Positions 33,355-43,271 of a DNA stretch of 64,000 nucleotides are shown here, one piece after another. Source of the DNA: Myxococcales bacterium (GTDB lineage: Bacteria > Myxococcota > Myxococcia > Myxococcales > JAJYLH01); NCBI GenBank assembly GCA_021787845.1, contig JAJYLH010000001.1, positions 80,452 to 144,451 on the forward strand, in the 5' to 3' direction. A model generated the notes under the pieces. The model had not been told where the DNA came from and searched no databases. It worked only from the letters and a program-made list of their open reading frames with translations. Numbering within the stretch: position 1 is the first letter of the stretch; each line of letters begins with the position of its first letter. The position numbers were made by a program, and so were the translations under genes.

Positions 33355-34663
33355 CTACGTTCCCTTCACAAGGGCGGACTGCTGCGCGCTCGAGGCGCCA
33401 TCCGAGCAATCCAGGGCGATCGTGCAGCTCTCGCCCGCTGCTGGCCCTTGGAAGTCGTAGGTCGCTGTACCGTCTCCGTTGTCAGCGACGGTACCTTTAC
33501 AGGTGTCAGTCGCGTCGCCGGTGATGGTGAGCGAGTCGCCGTCTGGGTCTACGCACTTGATCTGGTAGCTCGCCTGCTGGGACGCGGGGACGGTGCTCGG
33601 AGGCGTGGAGGTAAAAGACGGGCGGCCCAAGGAAACTGAGCCCGTCAGAAACGTTTTCAAATAGCCGTCACTACAGCTCACCGTGAGAGTACAAGTCCCG
33701 GTCGCCGCCGGCACTGTGAAGGCGTAGGTTCCAGTGCCGTTGCCATTGTCCGTCATCGTACCGCCGCAGGTGTCGGTCGCGTCGACAGCAAGCGTCAGCG
33801 GGTCGTTGTCCTCATCGACGCACTTCACGTCAAAGGACTGCGCGCTGTTGCCAAGGGGACTCGTGGGAATCGCAGAGGTATACGCGGGCGCTGTGTCGAT
33901 GCACGAAAGCTCGATGGTTTGCGCATCGCTCAGGGGCGGCGACGCGTCGTCGGTCACCGTTACCTTGAAAGTACATTTGTCGAGCGGAGTCTTCTCCCGT
34001 TGCACGACCAGCTCAGGGCACCGGTTTTCGCGTCGATGCTCGCGCTGAAGGGGCAGGGCGGGTCCGTGTCGGCCGGTGTGACGCTGAAGGCGAGCGCTTC
34101 CGGCGGCGCCTCGGGATCGGTCGCAGCTGCCTGGACCGTACCGGAGCCGTGGGCCTCCCCGGACGGCGGCAACGAGAGCACCGGTGGCTGATTGTCGATC
34201 GTAATCGTCCCGCTGCCGTCCGCCTCCGCCCGGCCGCTCACACAACTTACCGCGGCCACGCAGCTCGCACCGCCCTTCAACTTGGGGAAAGTGAGGGTGT
34301 AAGTGCCCGTACCGTCACCCTTGTCACTTACGCCGACCACTGCGCCGAAGGGACCTGCGATTGCCGCGTGTAAGTGCCCGTACCGTCACCCTTGTCACTT
34401 ACGTTCCCGCCGCAAGCGTCGTCGTACTGGTTCGTGGCGAGCATCACGGAGAACCCGTTGGCGGAAACGCAGGCGATCGGGATGCTCAGGTGGTCACCCA
34501 CCTTCGCCGTCGCGGGCAGAGTGAACGTGAGGGTCAGATCAGGGCTCCCGCACGACACGAGCGCACCGGCAGCAAGGCTGAGAACAGCCCAGCCAAGAAC
34601 GCTGCGGACTGTCGTTGACTTCAGGGAACTCAGAGAAGCAAAGCAAAGATTGCTGTGTCTCAT
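33355..34663 (-). pseudogene. Frameshifted secreted lipoprotein with Ig-like repeats
   Basis: The 5' frame (34663 down to about 34370) has a lipoprotein signal ending LAAGALVSCGSPD, with the cysteine after LVS as lipid site, and one domain start. It breaks inside a direct repeat (34297-34403). The second frame runs to about 33990 and the third to the stop at 33355. The chain carries repeated cysteine-bearing beta-domains with GDGTGTY, NGNGTGTY and NGDGTATY motifs and CVDEDNDPL/CVDPDGDSL segments. Two frameshifts make it non-functional as read. Its original function is unknown; cargo of the element or older chromosomal DNA. Confidence 0.72.
34297..34403. repeat. 36-bp direct repeat at the lipoprotein frameshift
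   Basis: The sequence at 34297-34332 is repeated exactly at 34368-34403. The 71-base offset is not a multiple of three, so a duplication here would itself explain the first frameshift. Confidence 0.85.
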
Positions 34664-35263
34664 CGCACGCCCTCGGACGAGACGGAACCACTACCACCCC
34701 CGACAAGCCTCGTCAACGGCGAAAGCCCTACGCGCGCGAGGGCTCAGATCAGGCGACCCAGGTCAAGGATCTCCGACCCGGATCGCGTATATTGCGCGGA
34801 ACGTCGAGCGGCGAGCACTCAGTGCGAGCTAGCGAGTGGTCGGACGGCGCTTCTGGCGGCAGGTGAGGGACCACCCTTCACGTACGCGCGGCGCGCGGGA
34901 TCGCTCCGCGTGCGTGGTCGGCTCCAAATCGTCCGGGAGTCGCTCCCCGATCACCTGGCGGCGATGAATCCAAACCCCCTCTCCAAGATCTGGGGATACT
35001 ACCGGCAACGGGCGAATCCGAACCGGGGCTTCTGGGAAAATCGGCAGGCCGAGCGGCGTCGCCGACGTGCGCTGGCGGTGCCGTGCTGCCGGTGCGGTGC
35101 CGGTCGCCTCGCGCGCGCGACGCTGTAAATGCGATCGGCTGCGTACAGCCTGGGGGCGATCGCGGCAGTACCGGCGGTGTCCCGTCCGTCCCGCGTTCGT
35201 CCCGTGCCACCGCCTTGCCCGCTAGCGTTCGGGACCGTCGGGACGCACGGGACGGTGCGCGCC
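34664..35263. other. Stretch without a recognisable gene inside the element
   Basis: Only short, arginine-rich reading frames occur and none resembles a family. Some CGTCCCG words near 35175-35215 resemble those at the 3' end of the primase remnant (31925-31960), which hints at further broken replication-gene sequence. Confidence 0.45.
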
Positions 35264-35629
35264 CTACTTGTTCGCGCTCGCCCTCGCGAGGTAGGTGGCG
35301 AGGTCGGCGGGCGCTACCCGGATCGCGTTCAAGATGCGCACGTGCGCCAGCTCCCCGCGTTCGCACAGCTTGTAGACGGTGGCGGTGCAGACGCCGAGCT
35401 TCCTCGCCACCGTCGCGGCCGTGAGCAGGTCCGCCGCGCCGCCGTCGATGGCGCGAAGCCGAGTGCGTTCGCCAGCGTCAGCCGGGCGAAGCGCGGTCTG
35501 AACCTTGTGGAAACCGGCTGGAAAACCGGCGTGCGTTTCCCTGAAATCGGTTGCAGTCGGTTGCGCGTGAACCTCGCCCGCTCGCGTGCGGATCGTCTTG
35601 AAAACAAGGCGATTTGCGTCCTGCTGCAA
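35264..35629 (-). CDS. Small HTH (excisionase/AlpA-type) protein near attR, start uncertain
   Basis: The C-terminal 60 residues are a clear MerR/HTH_17 DNA-binding unit (LLTAATVARKLGVCTATVYK, then LCERGELAHVRILNAIRVAP). No ATG lies upstream before the element boundary; the TTG at 35629 is the only plausible start I found, so the coding length (121 residues) is tentative. The N-terminal part resembles the C-terminal coding of integrases reading out of a tRNA, so the gene may be a remnant fused to other sequence. Confidence 0.45.
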   Translation of the reverse strand: MQQDANRLVFKTIRTRAGEVHAQPTATDFRETHAGFPAGFHKVQTALRPADAGERTRLRAIDGGAADLLTAATVARKLGVCTATVYKLCERGELAHVRILNAIRVAPADLATYLARASANK

Positions 35630-35664
35630 CCCGTTGCGGTTGCTTGCGTTCGTGTCTGGCGCTT

Positions 35665-35709
35665 TTCCCAAGCTCGGGGTCGCGGGTCCGAATCCCATCG
35701 CCCGCTCCA
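35665..35709 (+). repeat. attR: copy of the tRNA-Gly 3' half
   Basis: It matches attL (29456-29500), identical over the first 28 bases. The two changes fall in the T arm and weaken its stem, as expected for a relic no longer under selection as tRNA. Confidence 0.88.
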
Positions 35710-35713
35710 TCGC

Positions 35714-35756
35714 GAAGGCCGGTGATCGTCGCGGAAACGCGCGGTCGCCGGCCTTC
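35714..35756 (+). terminator. Relic tRNA-Gly terminator hairpin beyond attR
   Basis: GAAGGCCGG and CCGGCCTTC form a stem resembling the terminator at 29502-29555 with partly compensating changes. It probably followed the original tRNA before the element inserted. Confidence 0.6.
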
Positions 35757-35787
35757 CACTTTCTCCGCGCGCGGCGAGCCTGGTCCG

Positions 35788-37494
35788 TTATGGCGAGCGC
35801 GGGCGGACGCCGTGCCGGGCGGTAGCGGTAGAGTCCTTCGCCGGTGTCAGGTGAACCAGGTAGGCGGTGGTCAAGACCTCGGGGCGCGTCGCCGGATCGA
35901 GGAAGCGGGTCGTCAGCTTGGTCACGGGGTAGTCGGCGAGAGCGATCTCGCGGCCGACGGTCACCGGAAGCTGTTCGACGTCCGTGAGCCCCTTCGGGTC
36001 CGTGTACAGCCACATCGGCGTCGCGTTCACCCGGCGCACCAGATCCGCGAGTTGGTGGATCTCGACCGGCACCCGCTCGAGGGCGACGTCGAGCGAATAC
36101 GGATGCTTGCGGAAACAGGCGACCTGGGACAGCGGTATCGCCTCGGCTCGCGCGGCGCGAACGGCCGTCGAGCCCGACTGGTAGCGCAGCAGGCGCGGAT
36201 AGAAATGGCCGGCCAGGACCACGTTCGCGCCGAGAATCGCGAGCAGCGACGGAGCGACGAGGCGCGCGCGCGCGTCACGCGCGAGCCAGGCGGCGGCCAT
36301 CGCGGCGAGGAAGAGGGCCGTCGCGGCGGCGCCGACGACGACGTGGCGCAAGGGGAAGACGCGGACGGTCAGCCAGACCGCGAGCCCCCCGAGAGCGCCG
36401 ATGACCAGCATCTGCGCGATGAGCAGCACCGTTCGTGCTCGGCGCGAGCCCGCGTCCAGGAAGCGGTCGAGCCAGCGCGCGGTCAGGACCGCGACGAACG
36501 GGAGCGCGACGAAGATGTAGTGCGGCAGCTTGTAGTGCGAGAGCGAGAGCGCGACGAAGGTGAGGGCGAATCCGCCGGCGGCAAAACCCTCGCCCGGCTC
36601 ACCGCGAAGGCGCCTCTTCACGAGCGAACGGGCCTCGGCGAAGAGCGCCGCGACGAACATCGGCGACCACGGCAGAAACGCCCAGAGGAGCGTGTGGGCG
36701 AAGAAGAGCGGGTCGGTGTGGTTGTGCCAGGCGTTCGACCCGGTGATGCGCCCGAAGCTCTGCGTCCAGAAGAAGAAGGCGATGCCGTGTATCCCGAACT
36801 CGCGGTGGAGACCGACCAGCATCGGAATGAGTAGGACGGAAGCGATGACGCCAACCGCCAGCGGTGCCGGGGAGAGAAAGCGCTTCCATTCTCGACGCAG
36901 CGCGATCTCGGAGCCGACGGCGAACGCCGGCACCACGGCGCCGATCGGTCCTTTCGCCAGCAGCGCGAGCCCGGTGCCGAGGCCCGTAAGAAGTAGTGCA
37001 CGAGCGCTACCACTCTTCCCGTACGCTCTCGCTTGCCAGAGGGAGAACGCGACCGCGCCGAGCAGCACCGTATCCGTCCGGCAATCGTTGGTGATGAGGA
37101 ACAACGCTTGGCAGGAGGCGAACAGGAGAGCGGCAAGCGCTCCCGTACGCCGGCCCGAGTCGAGGCTCGCGAGCTTACCGACCGAGAGCCATCCGACCAG
37201 GGCCGCCAGGAGCGACGGGACCTTCGAGGCGGCATTTGAGATTCCGAAGACGGCATACGACAGCGCCGTGAGCCAGAAGGTCAGGGGCGGCTTGTCGAGG
37301 TAATCCCATCCGCGGCAATGGACGACGAGGAAGCTCCGCGACGCGAGCATCTGCCGGGCGATGAGCGCGTACTCCGCCGCGTCCACGTCGGGCGGATCGA
37401 GGCGCAGCGCCAAGAGGTAGACGAGCGCAATCGCGAGGAAGGCGAGGACGACCAAGCCCGGGGCGCGAGCCCGACCGGCACTCTGGCGCCGCAT
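35788..37494 (-). CDS. ArnT/PMT-type membrane glycosyltransferase (GT39/GT83-like)
   Basis: The 568-residue membrane protein has about 11 hydrophobic segments. An early PPDVDAAEYALIARQML loop carries the acidic residues of the polyprenyl-phosphate-sugar-using family, followed by WDYLDKPPLTFWLTALSYA (in two parts) and FLITNDCRTDTVLLGA. Such enzymes move a sugar from a lipid carrier to lipid A or proteins on the periplasmic face. A soluble C-terminal part follows. Its ATG overlaps the TolC-like stop by one base (TGATG), so it is the last gene of the efflux operon. The acceptor is unknown. Confidence 0.82.
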   Translation of the reverse strand: MRRQSAGRARAPGLVVLAFLAIALVYLLALRLDPPDVDAAEYALIARQMLASRSFLVVHCRGWDYLDKPPLTFWLTALSYAVFGISNAASKVPSLLAALVGWLSVGKLASLDSGRRTGALAALLFASCQALFLITNDCRTDTVLLGAVAFSLWQARAYGKSGSARALLLTGLGTGLALLAKGPIGAVVPAFAVGSEIALRREWKRFLSPAPLAVGVIASVLLIPMLVGLHREFGIHGIAFFFWTQSFGRITGSNAWHNHTDPLFFAHTLLWAFLPWSPMFVAALFAEARSLVKRRLRGEPGEGFAAGGFALTFVALSLSHYKLPHYIFVALPFVAVLTARWLDRFLDAGSRRARTVLLIAQMLVIGALGGLAVWLTVRVFPLRHVVVGAAATALFLAAMAAAWLARDARARLVAPSLLAILGANVVLAGHFYPRLLRYQSGSTAVRAARAEAIPLSQVACFRKHPYSLDVALERVPVEIHQLADLVRRVNATPMWLYTDPKGLTDVEQLPVTVGREIALADYPVTKLTTRFLDPATRPEVLTTAYLVHLTPAKDSTATARHGVRPRSP

Positions 37495-38882
37495 CACTTC
37501 GGGTCGAAGGTGCCGGCCGCGTGGGCGAGCTCCAGTACCGCGAGCTGGGCGTCGAGCGTCTCGGCGATGCGCCCGAGCTCGGCGCGCCGGAGCTCGGTGT
37601 TCGCGTCGTCGACTTGGAGCTCGGTCGTCGCGCCGGCGCGAAAGCCGACCATCACGAGCTGCTGGTTCTCTCGCGCGAGCTTCTCCTCCTCGGTCGCCTT
37701 GCGCTGGTTGGCGCGGGCGCTCTCGTAGTCCAGCCGCGCGCGCCGGAGCTCGTCCTCGGCCTTGACGCGAGCGCTCTCGACCTCGGCTTGCGCTTCTGCC
37801 TCCTTGTCGCCCGCCTCGCGCAGGTCCGCCTCCCTGAGGCCCCCGTCGTACAGCGTCCAATCGAGGCCCAGGGTGACGAACCAGCTCGTGTCGCTGGCGG
37901 TGAAGCCGGAGACGTTCGAGGCCCGGTAGGCGGCGTCGAGGCCCAAGGTCGGCAGGTACCCGAGCTTGGCAGCGGTGCTGCCCTCCTGCGCCGCTTCCAA
38001 CCCCTTCTCGGCGGCGAGGACGTCGGCTCGGCGCGTCGCGAGCTTTTCGAGGTCGCCGAGCGGCGGGGGCGGCGGCGGGTCCGGCGGCCGCTTCACCTCG
38101 AAATCCGGGTCGCGCGCGAGGAGGGCGGCGAGGGCGCTCTTTGCCGAGAGGTAGGCGTTCTTCGCGCGCACCAGGTCCTGCTCCGCCGCCGCTTCGTCGA
38201 TCTGCGCGCGCAGGAGCACGATCTTCGGCACCGTTCCAGCTTTGAGCCGGACCTTGGCGTCTTCGATGTGGGCGCGCTGGGTGGCGAGCTGCTCCTCTTG
38301 CACGCGGGTCGCCTCGCGCGCGGCGACGGCGCCGTAATAGAGCTGCGCGACGGCGAACAGCACCTGCCGGCGCGCGTGCACGAGGTCGAGCGACACCTCC
38401 TCTTCGCCCAGGTACGCCGCCTGAATCGCCGGTACGAGCGAGGGAGCCAAGAGCGCCTGCCTCAGCTCGATCTGACCGCCGACCTGGTTCTTCTTCTGCA
38501 CGGTCAGGCTCTCGAAGCCCGACGGGTAGATGATGTAGTCGCTCGGCATCCCCGGCGGATGCTGAGGCGAGAAGGGGGTCCCCTCCGGGGAGGCCGGCGG
38601 CCCTTGCGGCGAGAGGACGTCGCGGACGTAGTAGCCGGCGGGGAGGGAGAAGGTCGCCTCGACGTTGTTGTAGGTGTAGCTGCCCGCGGCCGAAAGATGC
38701 GGCAGGTAGCTCGCCCAGAGCTTCTTCGCCATCTCGTGCGCCTGGGCGAGACGCGCGCGCATCGCCTTCAGGTCCGGGTTGTCCGCTCGCGCCTCGTGCA
38801 GGGCCTGGCCGAGGGTGAGGGTCGGCGTCAGCGCCGGCGCGGGCACGGCGAGCAGGAGGCCGGCGACGAGCGCCGCGATCAT
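37494..38882 (-). CDS. TolC-family outer-membrane efflux channel
   Basis: The 462-residue protein has a signal peptide (MIAALVAGLLLAVPAPA), then two long alpha-helical repeats with alanine/glutamate-rich coiled coils (for example around residues 180-245 and 365-430) and two beta segments (AGSYTYNNVEATF, GLDAAYRASNVSGF), the TolC/OEP layout. A proline-rich insert sits near residues 90-110. It forms the outer-membrane exit duct for the RND pump encoded before it, whose stop overlaps this ATG by four bases. Confidence 0.9.
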   Translation of the reverse strand: MIAALVAGLLLAVPAPALTPTLTLGQALHEARADNPDLKAMRARLAQAHEMAKKLWASYLPHLSAAGSYTYNNVEATFSLPAGYYVRDVLSPQGPPASPEGTPFSPQHPPGMPSDYIIYPSGFESLTVQKKNQVGGQIELRQALLAPSLVPAIQAAYLGEEEVSLDLVHARRQVLFAVAQLYYGAVAAREATRVQEEQLATQRAHIEDAKVRLKAGTVPKIVLLRAQIDEAAAEQDLVRAKNAYLSAKSALAALLARDPDFEVKRPPDPPPPPPLGDLEKLATRRADVLAAEKGLEAAQEGSTAAKLGYLPTLGLDAAYRASNVSGFTASDTSWFVTLGLDWTLYDGGLREADLREAGDKEAEAQAEVESARVKAEDELRRARLDYESARANQRKATEEEKLARENQQLVMVGFRAGATTELQVDDANTELRRAELGRIAETLDAQLAVLELAHAAGTFDPK

Positions 38883-41800
38883 CTCTCCTCCGCTGCGCTA
38901 TCGATCACCAGCGCCGGTGCCGCTATCCGTCCGGTCGGGTCGCCGCCGGCGGGGGACGCTGCTCCCGTGGGCCCTTCGTGGGTGGAGAAGTCGTGTTTGA
39001 AGCTGAGCCTGTCGAACCAGGTGTAGGCCACCGGCACGACGATCAAAGTGAGGAAGGTGGAGGCGATGACCCCGCCGATCACCGCGATCGCCATCGCCGA
39101 CTTGAACTCGCTGCCTTCGCCCCGCGCGAGCGCCGCCGGGAGCATCCCGAGCACCATCGCCGCGCTGGTCATCAAGATCGGCCGCAGCCGGGTGGGCCCT
39201 GCCTTCAGGAGCGCCGCCAGCATCGACAGGCCCTGGCCGCGCAGCTCGTTCGTGTAGTCGACGAGGAGAATCGCGTTCTTCGTCACCAGGCCCATCAAGA
39301 GGATGATCCCGATCATCGAGGACATGCTCAGGGCGTTGCCGGTCAGGAAGAGGAGCAGGAGCGCTCCTACCAAGGCGAGCGGTAGCGCCAGCATGATGGT
39401 GAGCGGGTGAATGAACGACTCGAACTGGGAGGCGAGGACGAAGAAGATGAACAGCACCGCGACCGCCAGGGCGATGCCCATGTTCAGGAACGTCTCGTTC
39501 ATCCGCTTGGTCTCGCTGCCCCAGACGAACGAATAGCCGGCGGGCTTCCCGATCTTCGCGAGCTTCGCCTGGATGTCGTTCACCACGTCGCCTAAGGGGC
39601 GTCCGTTCAGGTCGGCGGTCACCACGATCTGCCGCTCGCGGTCCTGCCGCTCGATGGTGGAAGGGCCGCTTCCCTTGTTCACCCGCGCGATCTGGCCGAT
39701 GCGCACCAGGCGGGGGCCACTCATCGCCTGGAGCATCATGAGAGGGGAAGCGCTGCCGCCTAGCCGACGGCCGGTCGCCGGCACCTCCAAGTCGGCCAGC
39801 TCGGCGACGCTCGTCCGGTCGGTCGGCGCAAGCTGCACCCGCACGTCGAAGTCGCGCCCCTGGTCGCGGTACTTCGCGACCACCGCGCCTTCGAGCGCCA
39901 GCCGGAGCGTCTGGGCGACCGTGCCCACCGAGACCCCCAGGTCCGCTGCCGCTGCCCGGTCGACGGCGACGCTCGCCTGCGGCTTGCCGGGCCGGTAGCT
40001 CTCGTCGGCGTCCACCGCGCCGCGGGTCGTGCGCACCGCTCGGAGCGCCTGGCGCGCGAGCAGGCGCAGGGTGTCGTAGTTCTCCCCGCGCACGTAGAGC
40101 GTGACCGGAGACTCGTTCGCGCCTTCGACGATGCCCAGGTCCTGGACCTCGGCGCGCAAGCCGGGCACGTCGCGCAGCTTCCGGCGGATGTCCTCCTCGA
40201 TGTCCCACTGGGTCAGCGGCCGCCGCTCGTCGACCTTGGTGCAGTAGACGCGCAGCTCCGCCTTGTTCGCCTCCTCGTCCGGGCCGACGACCGAGAAGAT
40301 CGAGAGCACGTTCTGGTTCGCGCTCCGGACGAGCTTCTCCACCCGGGCGACGGTGCGGCTCATCGCGGCGAAGGAGGTGTCGGGCGGCATCTCCAGCTCG
40401 ACCTTGAACTCGCCGCGATCCTCCGGGGTCATGAACTCCTTGCCCATGAAGGGGACGAGCCCGAGCGTCCCCGCGAAGAGGGCGAGGGCGGTCATGACGA
40501 CGGTCGCCTTGTGCCGCAGCGCCCACGCCAAGAGGCTGCGGTACAGCTCGTCGAGACGGTCGTAGCTTCGCACCACCGGTCCGAAGAAGCGGTGGCGCTT
40601 CAGCTCCTCGTGGTGGCCGGGCTGGATGGCCTTCATCACCCGGGCGCTCATCATCGGGTCCAGGGTGAAGGAGACGAAGAGGCTCACCAGCACCGCTGCC
40701 GCCACCGTCAACCCGAACTGGCGGAAGAACTGGCCGACGATGCCGCCCATGAAGGCGACGGGCACGAACACCGCGACGATGGTGAAGGTGGTGGCCATCA
40801 CCGCGAGGCCGATTTCGTTGGTCGCTTCCTTCGCCGCGGTGACCGGGTCCTTGCCCAGCTCCATGTGCCGGAAGATGTTCTCCCGCACCACCACCGCGTC
40901 GTCGATGAGGAGGCCGATGGAGAGCGACAGCCCGATCATCGTCAGCATGTTGATGGTGAAGTGCATCGCCCACATGACGAAGAACGTCGTCACCACGCTC
41001 GTCGGCAGGGAGAGCGAGGAGATCAAGGTCGAGCGCCAGTCGAGCATGAAGAGGAAGATCACCAGCACCGCCATCAGCCCGCCGAAGACCAGGTCGCGGC
41101 GGACGTCGTGGATGTTGCGGCGGATGAAGGTCGATTCGTCGATGACCTTCTTGAGCTTGACGTCCCGCGGGAGGACGCGGCCCAGGTCCTGGACCTTGGC
41201 GTAGACCTGGTCGGCGACGGCGACGGTGTTCGAGCCGCCCTGCTTCTGGATGGTCAGCGTCACCGCGTCGCGGCCGTCGACCCGGGTGGTGGTGCGCACC
41301 TCCTTGAAGCCGTCGACCACGTGGGCGACGTCCGACAGCCGCACCTGCCCTCCGCTCTCGGAGGTGGCGACGACCAGGTTCTTCAGCGCGTCGATCGACC
41401 GGAAGCGCCCCAGCGTCTTGACGGAAATCTCCTGCGTCGCCGAGGTGATCCGGCCGGCCGGGAGGTCGTAGCCCTCCTCGCCCAACTGCTGCGCGATTTG
41501 CGCGAGCGACAGCCCCAGAGCGTCGAGCTTGTCCGGCTCGACGAAGACGTGGATTTCCCGCTCGAGCCCGCCGGTGATGGTGACCGACGCCACCCCGTCG
41601 ATGGCCTCGAGCTGCGGCTTGACGACGTCCTTCGCGAGCCGCCGGGTCTGCGCCGGGCCGCGGTTCGAGGAGACCGCGTAGGTGAGGATGGCGGTAGCGG
41701 TCGGGTCGAAGCGCGCGATGATCGGGTCCTTCACGTCCTGCGGGAACTCGCCGCGGATCGCCGCGACCTTGTCCCGGACGTCCGAGTTGGCGCTCTTGAT

Positions 41801-42100
41801 GTCGGCCGACAGCTTGAACCGAACGATCACGGTCGAGACGGAGTCGCGCGAATAGCTCATCACCGTGTCGACGCCGTTGACCGCGCTGACCGCGTCTTCC
41901 ACCCGCTTGGTGACCTGCTGCTCGACCTCCTCCGGCCCCGCGCCCGGATAGATGGTGGTCACGCTGATCACCGGAATCGACACGTCCGGGAAGAGGTCGA
42001 CGCCGAGCTCGAACATCGCGATGAGGCCGAGCGTCATCAGCGCGGCCATCACCATCACGGTGAAGACCGGCCGCCGGATCGCGATGTCCGAGAGGACCAT
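38879..42100 (-). CDS. RND-family efflux pump, AcrB/MexB-like (HAE-1 type)
   Basis: The 1073-residue inner-membrane transporter begins SDIAIRRPVFTVMVM, the usual RND start, and has twelve predicted helices with two large periplasmic loops. The first helix bundle contains GLSLSIGLLIDDAVVVREN, including the two acidic residues of the proton relay in helix 4, and the second GIILLMGLVTKNAILLVDY. Length fits the multidrug HAE group. It lies 13 bases after the fusion protein gene and overlaps the TolC-like gene. The substrate is not predictable. Confidence 0.95.
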   Translation of the reverse strand: MVLSDIAIRRPVFTVMVMAALMTLGLIAMFELGVDLFPDVSIPVISVTTIYPGAGPEEVEQQVTKRVEDAVSAVNGVDTVMSYSRDSVSTVIVRFKLSADIKSANSDVRDKVAAIRGEFPQDVKDPIIARFDPTATAILTYAVSSNRGPAQTRRLAKDVVKPQLEAIDGVASVTITGGLEREIHVFVEPDKLDALGLSLAQIAQQLGEEGYDLPAGRITSATQEISVKTLGRFRSIDALKNLVVATSESGGQVRLSDVAHVVDGFKEVRTTTRVDGRDAVTLTIQKQGGSNTVAVADQVYAKVQDLGRVLPRDVKLKKVIDESTFIRRNIHDVRRDLVFGGLMAVLVIFLFMLDWRSTLISSLSLPTSVVTTFFVMWAMHFTINMLTMIGLSLSIGLLIDDAVVVRENIFRHMELGKDPVTAAKEATNEIGLAVMATTFTIVAVFVPVAFMGGIVGQFFRQFGLTVAAAVLVSLFVSFTLDPMMSARVMKAIQPGHHEELKRHRFFGPVVRSYDRLDELYRSLLAWALRHKATVVMTALALFAGTLGLVPFMGKEFMTPEDRGEFKVELEMPPDTSFAAMSRTVARVEKLVRSANQNVLSIFSVVGPDEEANKAELRVYCTKVDERRPLTQWDIEEDIRRKLRDVPGLRAEVQDLGIVEGANESPVTLYVRGENYDTLRLLARQALRAVRTTRGAVDADESYRPGKPQASVAVDRAAAADLGVSVGTVAQTLRLALEGAVVAKYRDQGRDFDVRVQLAPTDRTSVAELADLEVPATGRRLGGSASPLMMLQAMSGPRLVRIGQIARVNKGSGPSTIERQDRERQIVVTADLNGRPLGDVVNDIQAKLAKIGKPAGYSFVWGSETKRMNETFLNMGIALAVAVLFIFFVLASQFESFIHPLTIMLALPLALVGALLLLFLTGNALSMSSMIGIILLMGLVTKNAILLVDYTNELRGQGLSMLAALLKAGPTRLRPILMTSAAMVLGMLPAALARGEGSEFKSAMAIAVIGGVIASTFLTLIVVPVAYTWFDRLSFKHDFSTHEGPTGAASPAGGDPTGRIAAPALVIDSAAEER

Positions 42101-42113
42101 CAGCCAAGCCTTG

Positions 42114-43271
42114 TCAGCGGTGCCAGGCCGCGGGCGGGGCAGGGTCGACCTTCACCGGCGCGCCGTCGGAAAGGTTGCCCAGGCCGGTGATCGCGAGGAG
42201 GTCGCCTGGCGCCAGGCCGTCCCGCACCGCGACCAGCGAGCCGTCGGTGGGCCCGAAGGTCGGGTGCAGCTCTTCTACCTTGCCGCTGCGCACCCGGAAA
42301 ACGACAGCGCCGCCGGCCTGCTCGAGGAGGGCCTGGGTCGACACCGCCAGGGTGCCCGCGAGCCGTCCGACCGTGACCGTGGCCCGCGCGAATTCGTTCG
42401 GCAGCAGCCGCCCGGAGCCGTTGTCGATCTTGATTTCCACCTCAGCCCGCCGGGTCTCGGGGTCGAGCGCTGGCGCGAGCACCGCGACCTGCCCGGGGAA
42501 GGTCTCCTCGGGGGACGCGTCGACCGCGACCACCGCCGGCATCCCCACCGCGAGCTGCCCGAACTGCCGCGCGTCGACGGTCGAGTCGAGCTTCAGGGTC
42601 GAGAGGTCCTGGACCGTGAAGGCGGGCACTTGTTTGCCGACCATCGCCCCCAGGCTGACGGCCCGGCTCGTCACCACCCCGTCGATAGGCGATTCGATCC
42701 GGGTGTCGGCGAGCTCCTGACCCATCAAGCCCGCTTGCGCCTGCGCGGCGGCGAGGTTCGCCCGGGCGAGCGCCACCTGCGCTTTCGCGAGCTTCAGGTG
42801 AACGCTTGCGCCGTCGAGCTGCGCTTGCGGTGCCGAACCTCCTCGGGCGAGCTCGGCGGTTCGGGTGAATTCGAGCTTCGCACCGTCCGCCCCGGCCTCG
42901 GCGACCTGGACCTGCGCCTGGGCCGCCAAGACCTGCGCCTGGGCGGCCCGCGCTTGCCAGGAGAGCTCCTGGTGCTCGACGGTCGCCAGCACCTCGCCGG
43001 CGCGGACCCGCGCGCCGACCTCGACGAAGAGCCGGTCGACGCGCCCGCCGATCTTCGCGAAGACCGGCACGTCGTTGTCGGCGGCGATGTTCCCGGTGAA
43101 GGAGATTCGAATCGCCAGGTTCGTGCGCACCACCGGCTCGGTCCTGATCAGAGCGACGCTCGCGGGGGCGACCGCGGCCGTCTTCGCGGCCTTTCTCGCC
43201 TGCCAGACTCGATAGGCGACGAGCGCGACCAGCACCCCGGCCGCCGGGAGCACCACGGTGCGCGCTTTCAT
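42114..43271 (-). CDS. RND efflux periplasmic adaptor (membrane fusion protein)
   Basis: The 385-residue protein has an N-terminal membrane anchor ([18 protein letters not shown]), a lipoyl-like domain ([20 protein letters not shown], then [15 protein letters not shown]), a coiled-coil hairpin rich in alanine and glutamine (about 110-175), the second lipoyl half ([20 protein letters not shown]) and beta-barrel domains. It links the RND pump to the outer-membrane channel. It is the first gene of the operon, with about 390 bases of upstream non-coding DNA shared with rpmB. Confidence 0.92.
   Translation of the reverse strand: MKARTVVLPAAGVLVALVAYRVWQARKAAKTAAVAPASVALIRTEPVVRTNLAIRISFTGNIAADNDVPVFAKIGGRVDRLFVEVGARVRAGEVLATVEHQELSWQARAAQAQVLAAQAQVQVAEAGADGAKLEFTRTAELARGGSAPQAQLDGASVHLKLAKAQVALARANLAAAQAQAGLMGQELADTRIESPIDGVVTSRAVSLGAMVGKQVPAFTVQDLSTLKLDSTVDARQFGQLAVGMPAVVAVDASPEETFPGQVAVLAPALDPETRRAEVEIKIDNGSGRLLPNEFARATVTVGRLAGTLAVSTQALLEQAGGAVVFRVRSGKVEELHPTFGPTDGSLVAVRDGLAPGDLLAITGLGNLSDGAPVKVDPAPPAAWHR

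Larger units (their letters stand above)
29456..35709. mobile_element. Decaying 6.2-kb integrative element at tRNA-Gly(CCC)
   Basis: It is bounded by the 45-nt tRNA-derived direct repeats. The contents are a tyrosine integrase reading into the tRNA, a HigBA-type pair, an AlpA-like HTH protein, a primase/helicase with an internal deletion, a frameshifted secreted lipoprotein and a second HTH protein. With the replication gene broken it is unlikely to be autonomous. Phage-satellite or small genomic-island origin fits; no structural phage genes are seen. Confidence 0.82.

Noticed and set aside
35500..35560. A second integrase gene near attR
   Set aside because: The stretch resembles only the last codons of an integrase, with no catalytic motifs, so it was not annotated.
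29425..35709. A second functional tRNA-Gly at 35665
   Set aside because: Only the 3' half is present and its T arm has mismatches; it is the attR remnant.
40511..42190. A 559-codon plus-strand frame over the RND pump gene
   Set aside because: It is the exact antisense of the conserved RND sequence, with an HDxxRHxR-type low-complexity composition and no ribosome site or family pattern.
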